This document shows positions 53,174-62,381 of a DNA stretch of 64,000 bases, piece by piece. The notes below the pieces were generated by a model. It did not search any database. It was not told where the DNA came from and was given only the letters and a program-made list of their open reading frames with translations. The number at the start of each line of letters is the position of its first letter. The first letter of the stretch is position 1. Source of the DNA: VBDM01 sp049802235. Lineage in GTDB: Bacteria > Pseudomonadota > Gammaproteobacteria > Burkholderiales > SG8-39. The position numbers were made by a program, and so were the translations under genes. Where the stretch lies: assembly GCA_049802235.1 (NCBI GenBank), contig JBARMB010000050.1:62001-126000 (forward strand), in the 5' to 3' direction.

Positions 53174-55324
53174 TCAGGCCTTTCTCAACTGTTCCGTGTC
53201 GAACGGCAGCGAGCGCAGCCGCTTTCCGGTCGCAGCGAAAATTGCGTTGGCCACGGCCGGCGCCGCCGGCGGCAGGCCGGGTTCGCCGATACCGCCCGGC
53301 TTTTCGCTGCTCGCCACGATGTGCACCTCGACCTTGGGCACTTCGTTGATGCGCATCACGCGATAGTCGTGGAAGTTCGACTGCTCGACCTTGCCGTCCT
53401 TGAAGGTGATCTTGCCGTAAAAGGCCGCGGTCAGGCCGTAGACGATGGCGCTTTCGATCTGGCGCTTGATGATGTCGGGATTGACCGTCATGCCGCAGTC
53501 CACCGCGGCGACCACGCGATGCACTTTGGGCCGGCCGTCCCCGCCGATCGAGATCTCGGCGACCTCGGCAACATAGCTGCCGAACGATTGCCCGACCGCG
53601 ATGCCGCGGTGCACGCCAGCCGGAAGCGGCTTGCCCCAGCCGGCCTTTTCCGCGGCAAGCTCGAGCGCGCCCTTGTAGCGCGGCTGTTTGCCGAGCAGGT
53701 TGCGGCGGAACTCGAACGGGTCCTGGCCGGCGGCCGCGGCCATTTCATCGACGAAGCTCTCGATGAAAAAAATATTCTGCGAATGACCGACCGATCGCCA
53801 GAACCAGACTTGCACACCCGGCTCCTGCCGCGCGTACTCGATGCGCAGATTGGGAAAGTCATAGGGGCAATCGCGGATGCCTTCGACCGCGAATGCGTCC
53901 ACGTTGTCGGGCGGGAGTTTCATGAAGCCCGAGGCCTCCATGATCGACGGCGAGGCGACGCGCGCGCTGAACGACACCGCCTTGCCCGCGGCGTCGAGTC
54001 CGCCGGTGAAACGCGTGACCGAAGCCGGACGATAGAAGTAAGCCTTCATGTCGTCCTCGCGCGTGTAGACCAGCTTCACCGGCTTGCCCGAAATCTTGGA
54101 CAGCAGCGTAGCGTCGATGGTGAAATCGGGTGCGAAGCGCCGGCCGAAGCCCCCGCCAAGGTACATGGTATTGATCTTGACATTGCCGGGCGCGACTCCG
54201 GCGACCTGGCCGAGGATGCCCTGGGCGGGTCCCTGCGATTGCGTCCCGGCCCAGATCTCGATTCCATCAGGCTTGACCCAGGCCGTGCAGTTCATCGGCT
54301 CCATGCAGGCATGCGCGAGGTATGGCGCTTCATAAACGGCATCGAGCGTCTTCGCTGCAGTCGCAGCGCCCACGTCGCCCTCGTTGCGCCCGACCGCGCC
54401 GCCTTTCGCGGCAGCTTCGGCCAGCATTTTCGAGACCCCCGCGGAGGAAAGCGCTGCATTGGGGCCATCGTCCCACATGATTGCAAGCGCGTCCCGCCCC
54501 ATCTTGGCGGGCCAGTAACCGGTGGCCAGCACCGCTACGCCACCCGGAATCTGGATCACCTGCCGGACTCCCGGGATGGCCTTCGCCTTGCTGTCGTCGA
54601 CCGATACCGCCTTGCCGCCCGGCACCGGCGAGCGCGCCATCACCGCGGTGAGCATTCCGGGCAGCCGCACATCCATGCCGTACCTGGCGCTGCCGTTGAC
54701 CTTGACCGGGGTGTCCAGGCGCTTGGCGCCCCTGCCGAGAATCCTGAATTCCTTCGGTTCCTTCAGCTTGACCTCCGTCGGCACCGGCCGCTTGCCGGCC
54801 GCGTCGGCCAGCCGGCCGTACGAAAGCTTCTTGCCGCTCTGGTGCACCACCATGCCTTTTTCGGTGCGACACTCGGACGCATCGACCTTCCAGGTGTCGG
54901 CGGCGGCGGCGACCAGCATCGCGCGCGCGGCAGCACCGGCCTTGCGCATCGGCTCCCAGTGGCCGCGCACCGAGGTCGAGCCGCCGGTCGCCTGCATCCC
55001 GAACATGGGGTTGTTGAAAGCCTTGTCGACGGGCGCCTGCTCAACCCTGATTCTCGCCCAATCGGCGTCGAGTTCCTCGGCGATCAGCATGGGAATCGCC
55101 GTGTGCACGCCTTGGCCCATTTCCGACAGGCCGCAGATCACGGTGACCCGGTTGTCGGAGGTGATGCGGAGATAGGCGTTCGGCTTGAATTCCGTCGCGG
55201 CCTCGGCCAGGCGCGAGGCGCCGGGAAGGGTGAAGCCGATGATCAGCCCGCCTCCGGTGGTCAGCGCAACCGAAGCCGAAGTCTTGAGAAAGTCACGGCG
55301 CGATACTTTGAATACGCTGCTCAT
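53174..55324 (-). CDS. Molybdopterin-binding large subunit, isoquinoline 1-oxidoreductase (IorB) type
   Basis: This 716-residue protein starts with a Tat signal (RRDFLKTSASVALTTGGG, Arg9-Arg10), so it is exported with its cofactor. It has the xanthine dehydrogenase-family signatures MGQGVHTAIPMLIAEEL, GGSTSVRGHW, GGGFGRRF and the catalytic Glu in PGGIGEPGLP. This is the IorB/aldehyde-oxidoreductase periplasmic branch, with no FAD subunit. The ATG at 55324 follows the iorA stop by two bases. Substrate is unknown; relatives oxidise N-heterocycles and aldehydes. Confidence 0.92.
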   Translation of the reverse strand: MSSVFKVSRRDFLKTSASVALTTGGGLIIGFTLPGASRLAEAATEFKPNAYLRITSDNRVTVICGLSEMGQGVHTAIPMLIAEELDADWARIRVEQAPVDKAFNNPMFGMQATGGSTSVRGHWEPMRKAGAAARAMLVAAAADTWKVDASECRTEKGMVVHQSGKKLSYGRLADAAGKRPVPTEVKLKEPKEFRILGRGAKRLDTPVKVNGSARYGMDVRLPGMLTAVMARSPVPGGKAVSVDDSKAKAIPGVRQVIQIPGGVAVLATGYWPAKMGRDALAIMWDDGPNAALSSAGVSKMLAEAAAKGGAVGRNEGDVGAATAAKTLDAVYEAPYLAHACMEPMNCTAWVKPDGIEIWAGTQSQGPAQGILGQVAGVAPGNVKINTMYLGGGFGRRFAPDFTIDATLLSKISGKPVKLVYTREDDMKAYFYRPASVTRFTGGLDAAGKAVSFSARVASPSIMEASGFMKLPPDNVDAFAVEGIRDCPYDFPNLRIEYARQEPGVQVWFWRSVGHSQNIFFIESFVDEMAAAAGQDPFEFRRNLLGKQPRYKGALELAAEKAGWGKPLPAGVHRGIAVGQSFGSYVAEVAEISIGGDGRPKVHRVVAAVDCGMTVNPDIIKRQIESAIVYGLTAAFYGKITFKDGKVEQSNFHDYRVMRINEVPKVEVHIVASSEKPGGIGEPGLPPAAPAVANAIFAATGKRLRSLPFDTEQLRKA

Positions 55325-55326
55325 GA

Positions 55327-55794
55327 TCAGGCCCCTTTCGTCATCGACTGCGCAGCATCCTTGATGGCGGCGCGGATCTGATTGTAAGTGCCGCAACGGC
55401 AGACATTGCCGCTCATGGCGGCATCGATGTCGGCATCGCTTGGCTTCTTGTTTTTCGCCAGCAGACCGGTAGCGCTCATGATCTGGCCCGACTGGCAATA
55501 GCCGCACTGCGGGACGTCATGCGCGACCCAGGCCGCTTGCACCGCCCTGCCGACCGTGTTCGAACTCATCGCTTCGATGGTCGTGATTTTCTTGCCCGCC
55601 ACCGCCGAGATCGGCGTGACGCAGGAGCGCGTCGGATTGCCGTCGACATGCACCGTGCAGGCGCCGCATTGGGCTATGCCGCAGCCGAACTTGGTGCCCG
55701 TAAGGCCGAGATGATCGCGCAGGGTCCACAACAGCGGCGTATCGGACGGCACCTCGACGGAAACCTTTTTGCCGTTGACGGTAAATGAAACCAT
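55327..55794 (-). CDS. (2Fe-2S)-binding small subunit, IorA type
   Basis: This 155-residue protein carries the two iron-sulfur motifs GCGIAQCGACTVH and CGYC with CRCGTYNQIR. It is the electron-transfer partner of the downstream IorB-type subunit. The ATG at 55794 is fixed by AAAGGAGG eight bases upstream; a longer frame to 56127 is non-coding shadow. No signal peptide is visible, and it is probably co-exported with IorB by hitch-hiking. Confidence 0.93.
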   Translation of the reverse strand: MVSFTVNGKKVSVEVPSDTPLLWTLRDHLGLTGTKFGCGIAQCGACTVHVDGNPTRSCVTPISAVAGKKITTIEAMSSNTVGRAVQAAWVAHDVPQCGYCQSGQIMSATGLLAKNKKPSDADIDAAMSGNVCRCGTYNQIRAAIKDAAQSMTKGA

Positions 55795-56142
55795 CGGGAA
55801 ATCCTCCTTTGGAAAAATGGGGTCGTTTTTTTTATTGGACGGCGGAATCTTATTCCGGCGGCCTGCGAAAGTCCACTGCGGCGGATTGCATCCAGGGACA
55901 CCTGTTTCAACCCGGGCCGATGGCCCGCTGTCAGACTCCCGCAAGCCATCCACGCGAACAATCCAAAGGCAAGCGGAGCCGCCCCATGCGCCTTTGCCAA
56001 ACCCGCACCGATAAGGGAGAATGCCCGGCCGGGCGAAACTTGCTTGCGGACCTGCGTCGACGCCCCGTTCGCAAACCCCGAATAAAGAGCGTCGGCGCAA
56101 TCGGAGTTCCGTCTGTCTGTCGGACAAGGGGGTAAGACCGAA
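55795..56142. promoter_or_regulatory. Divergent intergenic region between iorA and the TRAP permease genes
   Basis: This 348-bp gene-free stretch carries the promoters for both directions. A T/A-rich run lies at 55824-55836, and a perfect inverted repeat CGGAAT-CTT-ATTCCG lies at 55843-55857, about 50 bp upstream of the iorA ATG, which is a possible operator. Nothing else was recognised. Confidence 0.4.
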
Positions 56143-56718
56143 GTGAAACTGCTGCTCTCCATTTCGCGCTTCATCGACGCCCTTAACGAGCGCGTCGGCC
56201 GCGCCGTCTACTGGCTGGTTCTGGCCGCCGTGCTGGTGAGCTCGGCCAACGCCACCGTCCGCTACCTCTTCAGCGTAAGCTCGAACGCCTGGCTCGAGCT
56301 GCAGTGGTACCTGTTCTCCGCCGTGTTCCTGCTATGCGCGGGCTACACGCTGCTGCACAACGAACACATCCGCATCGACGTGATCTCCTCGCGTCTGTCG
56401 CGTCGCGTCCAGGTGTGGATCGATATCTTCGGAATTCTCGTTTTCCTCCTTCCCATGACGCTGATCATCATGCGCCTGTCCTGGCCGATCTTCCTGAACG
56501 CCTGGGATACGGGCGAAGGGTCGGTCAACGCCGGCGGGCTGATCCGCTGGCCGGCCCGGCTGATGGTGCCGGCCGGGTTCTTTCTGCTGTCTCTGCAGGG
56601 TATCTCGGAGCTGATCAAGCGCGTCGCCTTCCTCATGCGCCTCATTCCGGACCCGGCCGAGAAGCACGTCGATCCCGCGCTGGAGCAGGTCATGGTCGAG
56701 GAAGGAAAGACGAAATGA
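56143..56718 (+). CDS. TRAP transporter small permease (DctQ)
   Basis: This 191-residue inner-membrane protein has four helices (VYWLVLAAVLVSSANATVRY, LQWYLFSAVFLLCAGYTLL, VWIDIFGILVFLLPMTLIIM and APARLMVPAGFFLLSLQG-like) and the DctQ signature NAWLELQWYLFSAVFLL...HIRIDV. It starts at GTG 56143. It overlaps the large-permease ATG (ATGA) and forms the membrane part of a TRAP carrier for a carboxylate or aromatic acid. Confidence 0.92.
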   Translation: MKLLLSISRFIDALNERVGRAVYWLVLAAVLVSSANATVRYLFSVSSNAWLELQWYLFSAVFLLCAGYTLLHNEHIRIDVISSRLSRRVQVWIDIFGILVFLLPMTLIIMRLSWPIFLNAWDTGEGSVNAGGLIRWPARLMVPAGFFLLSLQGISELIKRVAFLMRLIPDPAEKHVDPALEQVMVEEGKTK

Positions 56719-58445
56719 CCGCCTTCCTCATCGCCTACATGGCGCCGCTGATGTTCGCGGCGCTGGTGGTTCTGCTGCTGATCGGCTTCCCGGTGACGTT
56801 CTCGCTGGCCGCCAACGGCCTGCTGTTCGGCTGGATCGGCATCGAGCTCGGGCTGCTGCATCCCAGCCTCATGCAAGCGCTGCCCGAGCGCATCTTCGGC
56901 ATCATGTCGAACGACACCCTGCTCGCGATCCCGTTCTTCACCTTCATGGGCCTGATCCTGGAGCGCAGCGGCATGGCCGAGGACCTGCTCGAGACCATCG
57001 GCCAGTTGTTCGGCCCGGTGCGCGGAGGGCTCGCCTATGCGGTGATCTTCGTCGGCGCGCTGCTCGCCGCAACCACCGGCGTGGTCGCCGCTTCGGTGAT
57101 CTCGATGGGCCTGATCTCGCTGCCGATCATGCTGCGCCACGGCTACGACCGACGCTTCGCGAGCGGCGTCATCGCGGCCTCGGGGACGCTCGCCCAGATC
57201 ATTCCGCCGTCGCTCGTTCTCATCGTGCTCGCCGACCAGCTCGGACGCTCGGTCGGCGACATGTACGCGGGGGCGATCATCCCCGGTCTTATGCTGACCG
57301 GCCTGTACGTGCTGTATGCGCTGGGTACGACCCTGATCTTTCCCAAGCTCGCGCCGGCGCTGCCGCCCGAGGCGCGCACGCTGCGCCAGCCCGACGGCAG
57401 CAGCGGCATCCTGTCGCTCGCAGTGCTGGTTATCGTCTCTGTTGCGATCGCAGCCGCCATTGGAAAATACTATTACAAGCCCGAAGCTCCCGAAGACGAG
57501 CGCCTGGTCGTGTCGGCGATCATCGGCGTCGGCACGGCATTCGGCGCCGCGGTGCTCAATCGCCTGTTCAAGTCCGGGTTGCTCTCCCGCATGGCGGAGC
57601 GCGTGACCTTCGTGCTGATCCCACCGCTCGCCCTGATCTTTCTCGTTCTCGGCACCATATTCATCGGCGTCGCGACCCCAACCGAAGGCGGGGCGATGGG
57701 TGCCACCGGCGCGCTGGCCCTTGCGCTGATAAACCGTCGGCTGTCCTTCACGCTGCTCAAGCAGGCCCTGAATTCGACGGCGAAGCTCTCCTCCTTCGTC
57801 ATTTTCATCCTGATCGGCTCGACGGTCTTCAGCCTGGTATTCCGCGGCGTGAACGGTGACCTGTGGGTCGAGCACCTGCTCACCAGCCTGCCCGGCGGAA
57901 CGCTCGGGTTCCTGATCGTGGTCAACCTGCTCACGTTCTTCCTCGCCTTCTTCCTCGACTTCTTCGAGCTGGCGTTCATCATCGTGCCGCTGCTTGCGCC
58001 GGTGGCGGACAAGCTCGGCATCGACCTGATCTGGTTCGGCGTGCTCCTCGGCGTGAACATGCAGACCTCGTTCATGCATCCGCCTTTCGGCTTTGCCCTC
58101 TTCTACCTGCGCAGCGTGGCACCGGCGAAGGAGTTCATCGACAAGATCACGGGCAAGCTGACTGCTCCGGTCACCACCGGGCAGATCTACTGGGGGGCGG
58201 TGCCGTTCGTGGTCATCCAGGTGATCATGGTCGCCATCCTGATCTTCGCGCCGACGCTCGTCACCGGGAGCCTGCACGAGAAGAAGCTCGATGTGAACAA
58301 GCTGAAGATCGAGGTCGAGACGCCTTCCTACGAAACGGAGGAGATCGACCAGAGCCTGAACATCGGCGGCGAATCCGGTCCCACCGGGAAGGAATCTGGC
58401 GCAACCGGCAAGAAGCCGGAGCAGAACTCCGGGCCGGGCAAGTAA
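56715..58445 (+). CDS. TRAP transporter large permease (DctM)
   Basis: This 576-residue membrane protein has the DctM-family motifs GFPVTFSLAANGLLFG, MGLILERSGMAEDLLE, GALLAATTGVVAASVISMG and IPPSLVLIVLADQLG, with more than ten hydrophobic segments. It is longer than the typical 430 residues because of an insert of about 100 residues near position 235 and a hydrophilic C-terminal tail rich in Gly/Glu/Lys, as in the large mannitol/chloroaromatic type. It ends before a bidirectional terminator. Confidence 0.92.
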   Translation: MTAFLIAYMAPLMFAALVVLLLIGFPVTFSLAANGLLFGWIGIELGLLHPSLMQALPERIFGIMSNDTLLAIPFFTFMGLILERSGMAEDLLETIGQLFGPVRGGLAYAVIFVGALLAATTGVVAASVISMGLISLPIMLRHGYDRRFASGVIAASGTLAQIIPPSLVLIVLADQLGRSVGDMYAGAIIPGLMLTGLYVLYALGTTLIFPKLAPALPPEARTLRQPDGSSGILSLAVLVIVSVAIAAAIGKYYYKPEAPEDERLVVSAIIGVGTAFGAAVLNRLFKSGLLSRMAERVTFVLIPPLALIFLVLGTIFIGVATPTEGGAMGATGALALALINRRLSFTLLKQALNSTAKLSSFVIFILIGSTVFSLVFRGVNGDLWVEHLLTSLPGGTLGFLIVVNLLTFFLAFFLDFFELAFIIVPLLAPVADKLGIDLIWFGVLLGVNMQTSFMHPPFGFALFYLRSVAPAKEFIDKITGKLTAPVTTGQIYWGAVPFVVIQVIMVAILIFAPTLVTGSLHEKKLDVNKLKIEVETPSYETEEIDQSLNIGGESGPTGKESGATGKKPEQNSGPGK

Positions 58446-58463
58446 CTTCGCTTTTAGTCCCCG

Positions 58464-58499
58464 AAAAAACAAACCCCGCCGAAGCGGGGTTTGTTTTTT
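58464..58499. terminator. Bidirectional intrinsic terminator
   Basis: AAAAAACAAACCCCGC (58464-58479) pairs with GCGGGGTTTGTTTTTT (58484-58499) around a CGAA loop. The symmetric A/T flanks supply a U-run on either strand, so it can end both the DctQ-DctM transcript and the convergent DctP transcript. Confidence 0.9.
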
Positions 58500-58514
58500 A
58501 CCTGCGCGGCTCGC

Positions 58515-59621
58515 TCAAAGTCCCCACTTGGTGTGGAACCGGAAGTTGTCGTCCGTGTTCTCGTCCACCCGGAACCAGGAAATCGAGTCGGCACGGAACT
58601 TCTTCCATTCGGGGTAGATCCTCGCCCAGTGCTTGCTCTTGCCCTTCAGCTCCTCGTAGAACTCGAACGCCGCCTTGGCGGCCGCGTTCATCACCGACGC
58701 GGGGAAGGCCTCCACTTTCGTGCCCGTGGCGATGAGCCGCTTGAGCGCGGGCACGTTCACGACGTCGTATTTGGCCGGCATCCAAGCGTTCGCCTCGCCG
58801 CAGGCCGCCTCGAGCGCCGCCTGATAGGGCTTGGGCAGCTCGTTCCACTTCTTCTCGTTCACCAGCGTCACGAGCGCGGGACCCGGCTCCCAGAAGCCCG
58901 GGTAGTAATAGAACTTCGCCACCTTGTTGAAGCCGAGCCTCTCGTCGTCGTAGGGGCCGACCCATTCGGCGGCGTCGATCGCGCCCTTCTCCAGCGCCGG
59001 GTAGATGTCCGGCCCGCCGAGCGACTGCGGCACCGCGCCGAGCCTCTTCATCACTTCGCCCGCGATCAGGCCGCCGATGCGGAACTTGACGCCCTTGATG
59101 TCGGCGACGCTCTTGATCTCCTTGCGCCACCAGCCACCCATCTGTCCGCCCGTATTGCCGGCAAGGAACGCAACGCAGCCGTAGTCCTTGAAGAGCGGCG
59201 CCATCACTTCCTTGCCGCCGCCTTCCAGCCACCAGGCGTTCTGCTGGCGGGAATTGAGTCCGAACGGGATCGCGGTGGCAATCGCGAAAGACGGGTCCTT
59301 GCCGGCGTAGTAGTACGTGGCAGTGTGGCCCAGCTCGACAGTACCCGCCTGCACCGCATCGAGCACCTGCAGCGCGGGAACGATTTCGCCGGCCGCGAAG
59401 GCGCGGATCTGGAATTTGCCGTCGGTGATCTCTCCAACGCGCCTAGCGACAAGGTCGGCGCCGCCGTAAAGCGTTTCCAGGCTCTTGGGCCAGCTCGCCG
59501 CGAGGCGCCACTGGATCGAGGGCAGGCCGGATGTTTGCTGCGCCTTCGCCTGCGAGACGAGCATCGCCGCGCCCGCCGCCGTGCCCAGCCCGGCGTTTTT
59601 CAGGAACTCACGTCTTTTCAT
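58515..59621 (-). CDS. TRAP transporter substrate-binding protein (DctP family)
   Basis: This 368-residue periplasmic receptor begins MKRREFLKNAGLGTAAGAAML, a Tat signal, followed by WRLAASWPKSLETLYGGADLVARRV. It has the diagnostic Arg-containing KGVKFRIGGLIAGEVMKRLG and EWVGPYDDERLGF of the mannitol/chloroaromatic-type family. It is convergent with DctQM rather than co-transcribed, so receptor and permease are expressed from separate promoters. Substrate may be a 2-oxo acid or aromatic carboxylate. Confidence 0.93.
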   Translation of the reverse strand: MKRREFLKNAGLGTAAGAAMLVSQAKAQQTSGLPSIQWRLAASWPKSLETLYGGADLVARRVGEITDGKFQIRAFAAGEIVPALQVLDAVQAGTVELGHTATYYYAGKDPSFAIATAIPFGLNSRQQNAWWLEGGGKEVMAPLFKDYGCVAFLAGNTGGQMGGWWRKEIKSVADIKGVKFRIGGLIAGEVMKRLGAVPQSLGGPDIYPALEKGAIDAAEWVGPYDDERLGFNKVAKFYYYPGFWEPGPALVTLVNEKKWNELPKPYQAALEAACGEANAWMPAKYDVVNVPALKRLIATGTKVEAFPASVMNAAAKAAFEFYEELKGKSKHWARIYPEWKKFRADSISWFRVDENTDDNFRFHTKWGL

Positions 59622-59793
59622 TGATCGTCTCCTCTAGTCTAGGGGTGGATAAGCCGGGCCGATTATAACTCCGGTGCGGTCCCGGCGTGGCCGCCTCCGG
59701 CGGCACGAGCCGCCCTCCGGCGCGGAGGACCAATCCCGGTTCGGAAGCCGTTCCCGGATGCGAACGCCCGGAACTACATGAAGGCGGGCGATG

Positions 59794-61134
59794 TCAGTTG
59801 CCCGCGATCGTCATTCCCGCGATCAGGATCGAGCCGCAGGTGCGCGAGCCGCGCGTGAGCGCGTCGCTGCCGATGGCCGCGATCGAGCGGAACATGTCGC
59901 GCAGGTTGCCCGCGATGGTGATCTCCTCGACCGGATGGCGGATCTCGCCGCCTTCGACCCAGTAGCCCGCAGCGCCGCGAGAATAATCGCCGGTGACGAC
60001 ATTGATGCCCTGCCCCATGAGATCGGTGACGAGCAGGCCACGCCCCATTTTACCGATCAATCCGGAAAGGTCGAGCTCGCCGCCTTTCAGGATCAGGTTG
60101 TGGTTGCCGCCGGCGTTGCCGGTGGTTTTCATTCCGAGCTTCCTCGCCGAGTAGCTGCCGAGAAAATAGCCGCGCAGGACTCCGTCTCTGACTACATCGC
60201 GGTCGCGCGTGGCGACGCCGTCGTCATCGAACCACGAGCTCGCCTGGCCGCGCGCAAGGTGCGGGCGTTCGATGATGTGAACGATGGGCGAAAAAATTTC
60301 CTTTCCGAGGCTGTCGAGCAGAAACGAGGCCTTGCGGTACAGGCTGCCGCCGCTCGCCGCCGAAACGAAGTGCGAGAGCAGACCATTCGCCACCGGCGCC
60401 TCGAACAGCACCGGCGCCTGCGTGGTCCCGATCTTGCGGCTGCGCAGCCGCGCCAGCGCCCGCCTGCCGGCGTAATCGCCGACCGCCTCCGGTGTGGCCA
60501 GATCCTGCGGCGAGCGCTGCGACACGTACCAGTCGTCGCGCTGCATCTGCCCGTCTTCGGCGGCGATCACCGCGCATGAGAGGTAATGGCGCGAACCGGG
60601 ATAACCGCCCATGAACCCGAGGCTGTTGGCCAGCACGAATTGCGACTGCTGGCAGGAGACGCTCGCGCCCTCGGAATTGACGATGCGCTTGTCGAGGCGG
60701 AACGCGCTCGCCTCGCAGGCCTTCGCGATTTCGATGGCGCGCTCGACTGGCAGGTCCCAGGGATGGAACAGGTCGAGGTCGCGCGGCTCGAGCGCGAAGT
60801 CCTCCGGGTCGGCAAGCCCGGCACAATCGTCGCTCGCGGTGAAGCGGGCGATCGAAAGTGCCGCATCGACCGTGTCCCGGATCGCGCGCGGCGCAAAATC
60901 GGCGGTGCTGGCGTAGCCCTTCCGCCTGCCGAGGTAAACGGTGACGGAAAGACCCTTGTCGCGGTTGTACTCGATGGTCTCGACCTCGCCCATGCGCACC
61001 GTGACCGTCTGGCCGTAGCCTTCCGAGACCTCGGCTTCGCAGGCGCTCGCGCCTTTTTCTCTTGCGCGCGCGAGCGCGTCCGACGCGATGGACTGCAGAA
61101 TATCGAAACGATGGGAAAAACGGGCCTGCGCCAT
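59794..61134 (-). CDS. pmbA: Metalloprotease PmbA/TldE
   Basis: This 446-residue protein is the TldE/PmbA half of the TldD-TldE protease pair, which degrades unfolded peptides and matures microcin B17 and CcdA in enterobacteria. It has LARAREKGASACEAEVSEGYGQTVTVR near the N-terminus and the C-terminal GVLRGYFLGSYSARKLGMKTTGNAGG. The normal HExxxH of TldD is absent, as expected for TldE. It is divergent from darP. Confidence 0.93.
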   Translation of the reverse strand: MAQARFSHRFDILQSIASDALARAREKGASACEAEVSEGYGQTVTVRMGEVETIEYNRDKGLSVTVYLGRRKGYASTADFAPRAIRDTVDAALSIARFTASDDCAGLADPEDFALEPRDLDLFHPWDLPVERAIEIAKACEASAFRLDKRIVNSEGASVSCQQSQFVLANSLGFMGGYPGSRHYLSCAVIAAEDGQMQRDDWYVSQRSPQDLATPEAVGDYAGRRALARLRSRKIGTTQAPVLFEAPVANGLLSHFVSAASGGSLYRKASFLLDSLGKEIFSPIVHIIERPHLARGQASSWFDDDGVATRDRDVVRDGVLRGYFLGSYSARKLGMKTTGNAGGNHNLILKGGELDLSGLIGKMGRGLLVTDLMGQGINVVTGDYSRGAAGYWVEGGEIRHPVEEITIAGNLRDMFRSIAAIGSDALTRGSRTCGSILIAGMTIAGN

Positions 61135-61200
61135 GCGGAGAGTCGCGGAAAAGGCGCTATGATATCAGTTCACCATCGTCATCCCCTCCCGGAACGAAAC

Positions 61201-61710
61201 GTGCAGGATCAGGAACGCCCGAGCAAGACCCAGCGCAAGCGCGAGATGCACGAGCTGCAGGCGCTCGGCGAGCGGCTGGTCGAGCTCAATGGCGAGCAGC
61301 TCGATGCGGTCGCGCTGCCCGAAAATCTGCGTCAGGCGGTGCGGGAAGCCGGGCGCATCACCCGGCACGAGGCGCGCCGCCGCCAGCTTCAGTACATCGG
61401 CCGGCTCATGCGCGAAGTGGACGCGGCGCCGATCCGCGAGAAGCTCAAGGTGTGGGACGGGCTCTCCGCCGAGCACACCGCGCACGTGCGCCTGATCGAG
61501 CGCTGGCGCGAGCGGCTGATCGCGGAGGAAGACGCGCTCGGCGATCTTGCCAAATGCCATGCAGGCATCGACACCCAGCACCTGCGCTCGCTCATCCGCA
61601 ACGCCCGCGAGGAACGCGACGCGGGACGGCCGCCGCGCAGCTACCGCGAGTTGTTCCGCGTACTGCGGGAAATTTTCGGCGATGACCGGCGGGAGGACGA
61701 AACGGGCTAG
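61201..61710 (+). CDS. darP: Dual-action ribosomal maturation protein DarP (YjgA, DUF615)
   Basis: This 169-residue protein starts QDQERPSKTQRKREMHELQALGE, the DUF615 N-terminus, and continues HEARRRQLQYIGRLMREVD. It promotes late assembly of the large ribosomal subunit. I chose GTG 61201 because the alternative ATG at 61159 coincides with a -10-like TATGAT (61158-61163) and lies only 25 bp from the pmbA start. The ATG would add 14 residues. The gene pair pmbA/darP is typical in betaproteobacteria. Confidence 0.9.
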   Translation: MQDQERPSKTQRKREMHELQALGERLVELNGEQLDAVALPENLRQAVREAGRITRHEARRRQLQYIGRLMREVDAAPIREKLKVWDGLSAEHTAHVRLIERWRERLIAEEDALGDLAKCHAGIDTQHLRSLIRNAREERDAGRPPRSYRELFRVLREIFGDDRREDETG

Positions 61711-61761
61711 CGTCCGCCGTTTGCGGCTCCTGCGGCGGCGGCGCCGGTTATACTTGCCTCC

Positions 61762-62364
61762 ATGAGTGCAACAAGCGCCGAATTGCTCATCGGCCTGGTT
61801 TCGATCAGCGACCGCGCCTCGGGCGGCGTCTACAAGGACGAGGGCATCCCGTCATTGCAGGAGTGGTTTACCCGCGCCATCGCGACGCCATGGCGCACGG
61901 AAACGCGGCTGATCCCCGACGAGCGGCCGCTGATCGAGGCAACGCTTGCTCAGCTTGTCGACCAATTCGATTGTCACCTAGTGCTGACGACCGGCGGCAC
62001 GGGCCCGGCGGCACGCGACGTCACGCCCGAGGCGACGCTCGCGGTCGCCGACAAGGTGATGCCCGGGTTCGGCGAGCAGATGCGCCGCATCGGCCTCGAG
62101 TTCGTCCCGACCGCGATCCTGTCGCGCCAGGTCGCGGTGATCCGCAAGCGCTCGCTCATCATCAACCTGCCGGGCCAGCCGAGGTCGATCCGCGAAACGC
62201 TCGAAGGCCTGAAGGACAAGGACGGCAGGCAGATCGTCCCAGGGATTTTCGCCGCCGTACCCTATTGCATCGACCTGATCGGCGGCCCCTACATCGAAAC
62301 CCGCGAGGACGTGATCAAGACATTCCGGCCCAAGTCCGCCATTCGCCCCAGACCACAGACCTGA
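61762..62364 (+). CDS. mog: Molybdopterin adenylyltransferase
   Basis: This 200-residue enzyme adenylylates molybdopterin before molybdenum insertion. It has VSISDRASGGVYKDEGIPSL, the LTTGGTGPAARDVTPEAT signature and INLPGQPRSIRETLEGL, all typical of Mog. It lies downstream of darP in the usual betaproteobacterial order pmbA, darP, mog. It supplies cofactor for the two molybdenum hydroxylases in this window. Confidence 0.94.
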   Translation: MSATSAELLIGLVSISDRASGGVYKDEGIPSLQEWFTRAIATPWRTETRLIPDERPLIEATLAQLVDQFDCHLVLTTGGTGPAARDVTPEATLAVADKVMPGFGEQMRRIGLEFVPTAILSRQVAVIRKRSLIINLPGQPRSIRETLEGLKDKDGRQIVPGIFAAVPYCIDLIGGPYIETREDVIKTFRPKSAIRPRPQT

Positions 62365-62381
62365 ACGCAAAGAATTCCACC

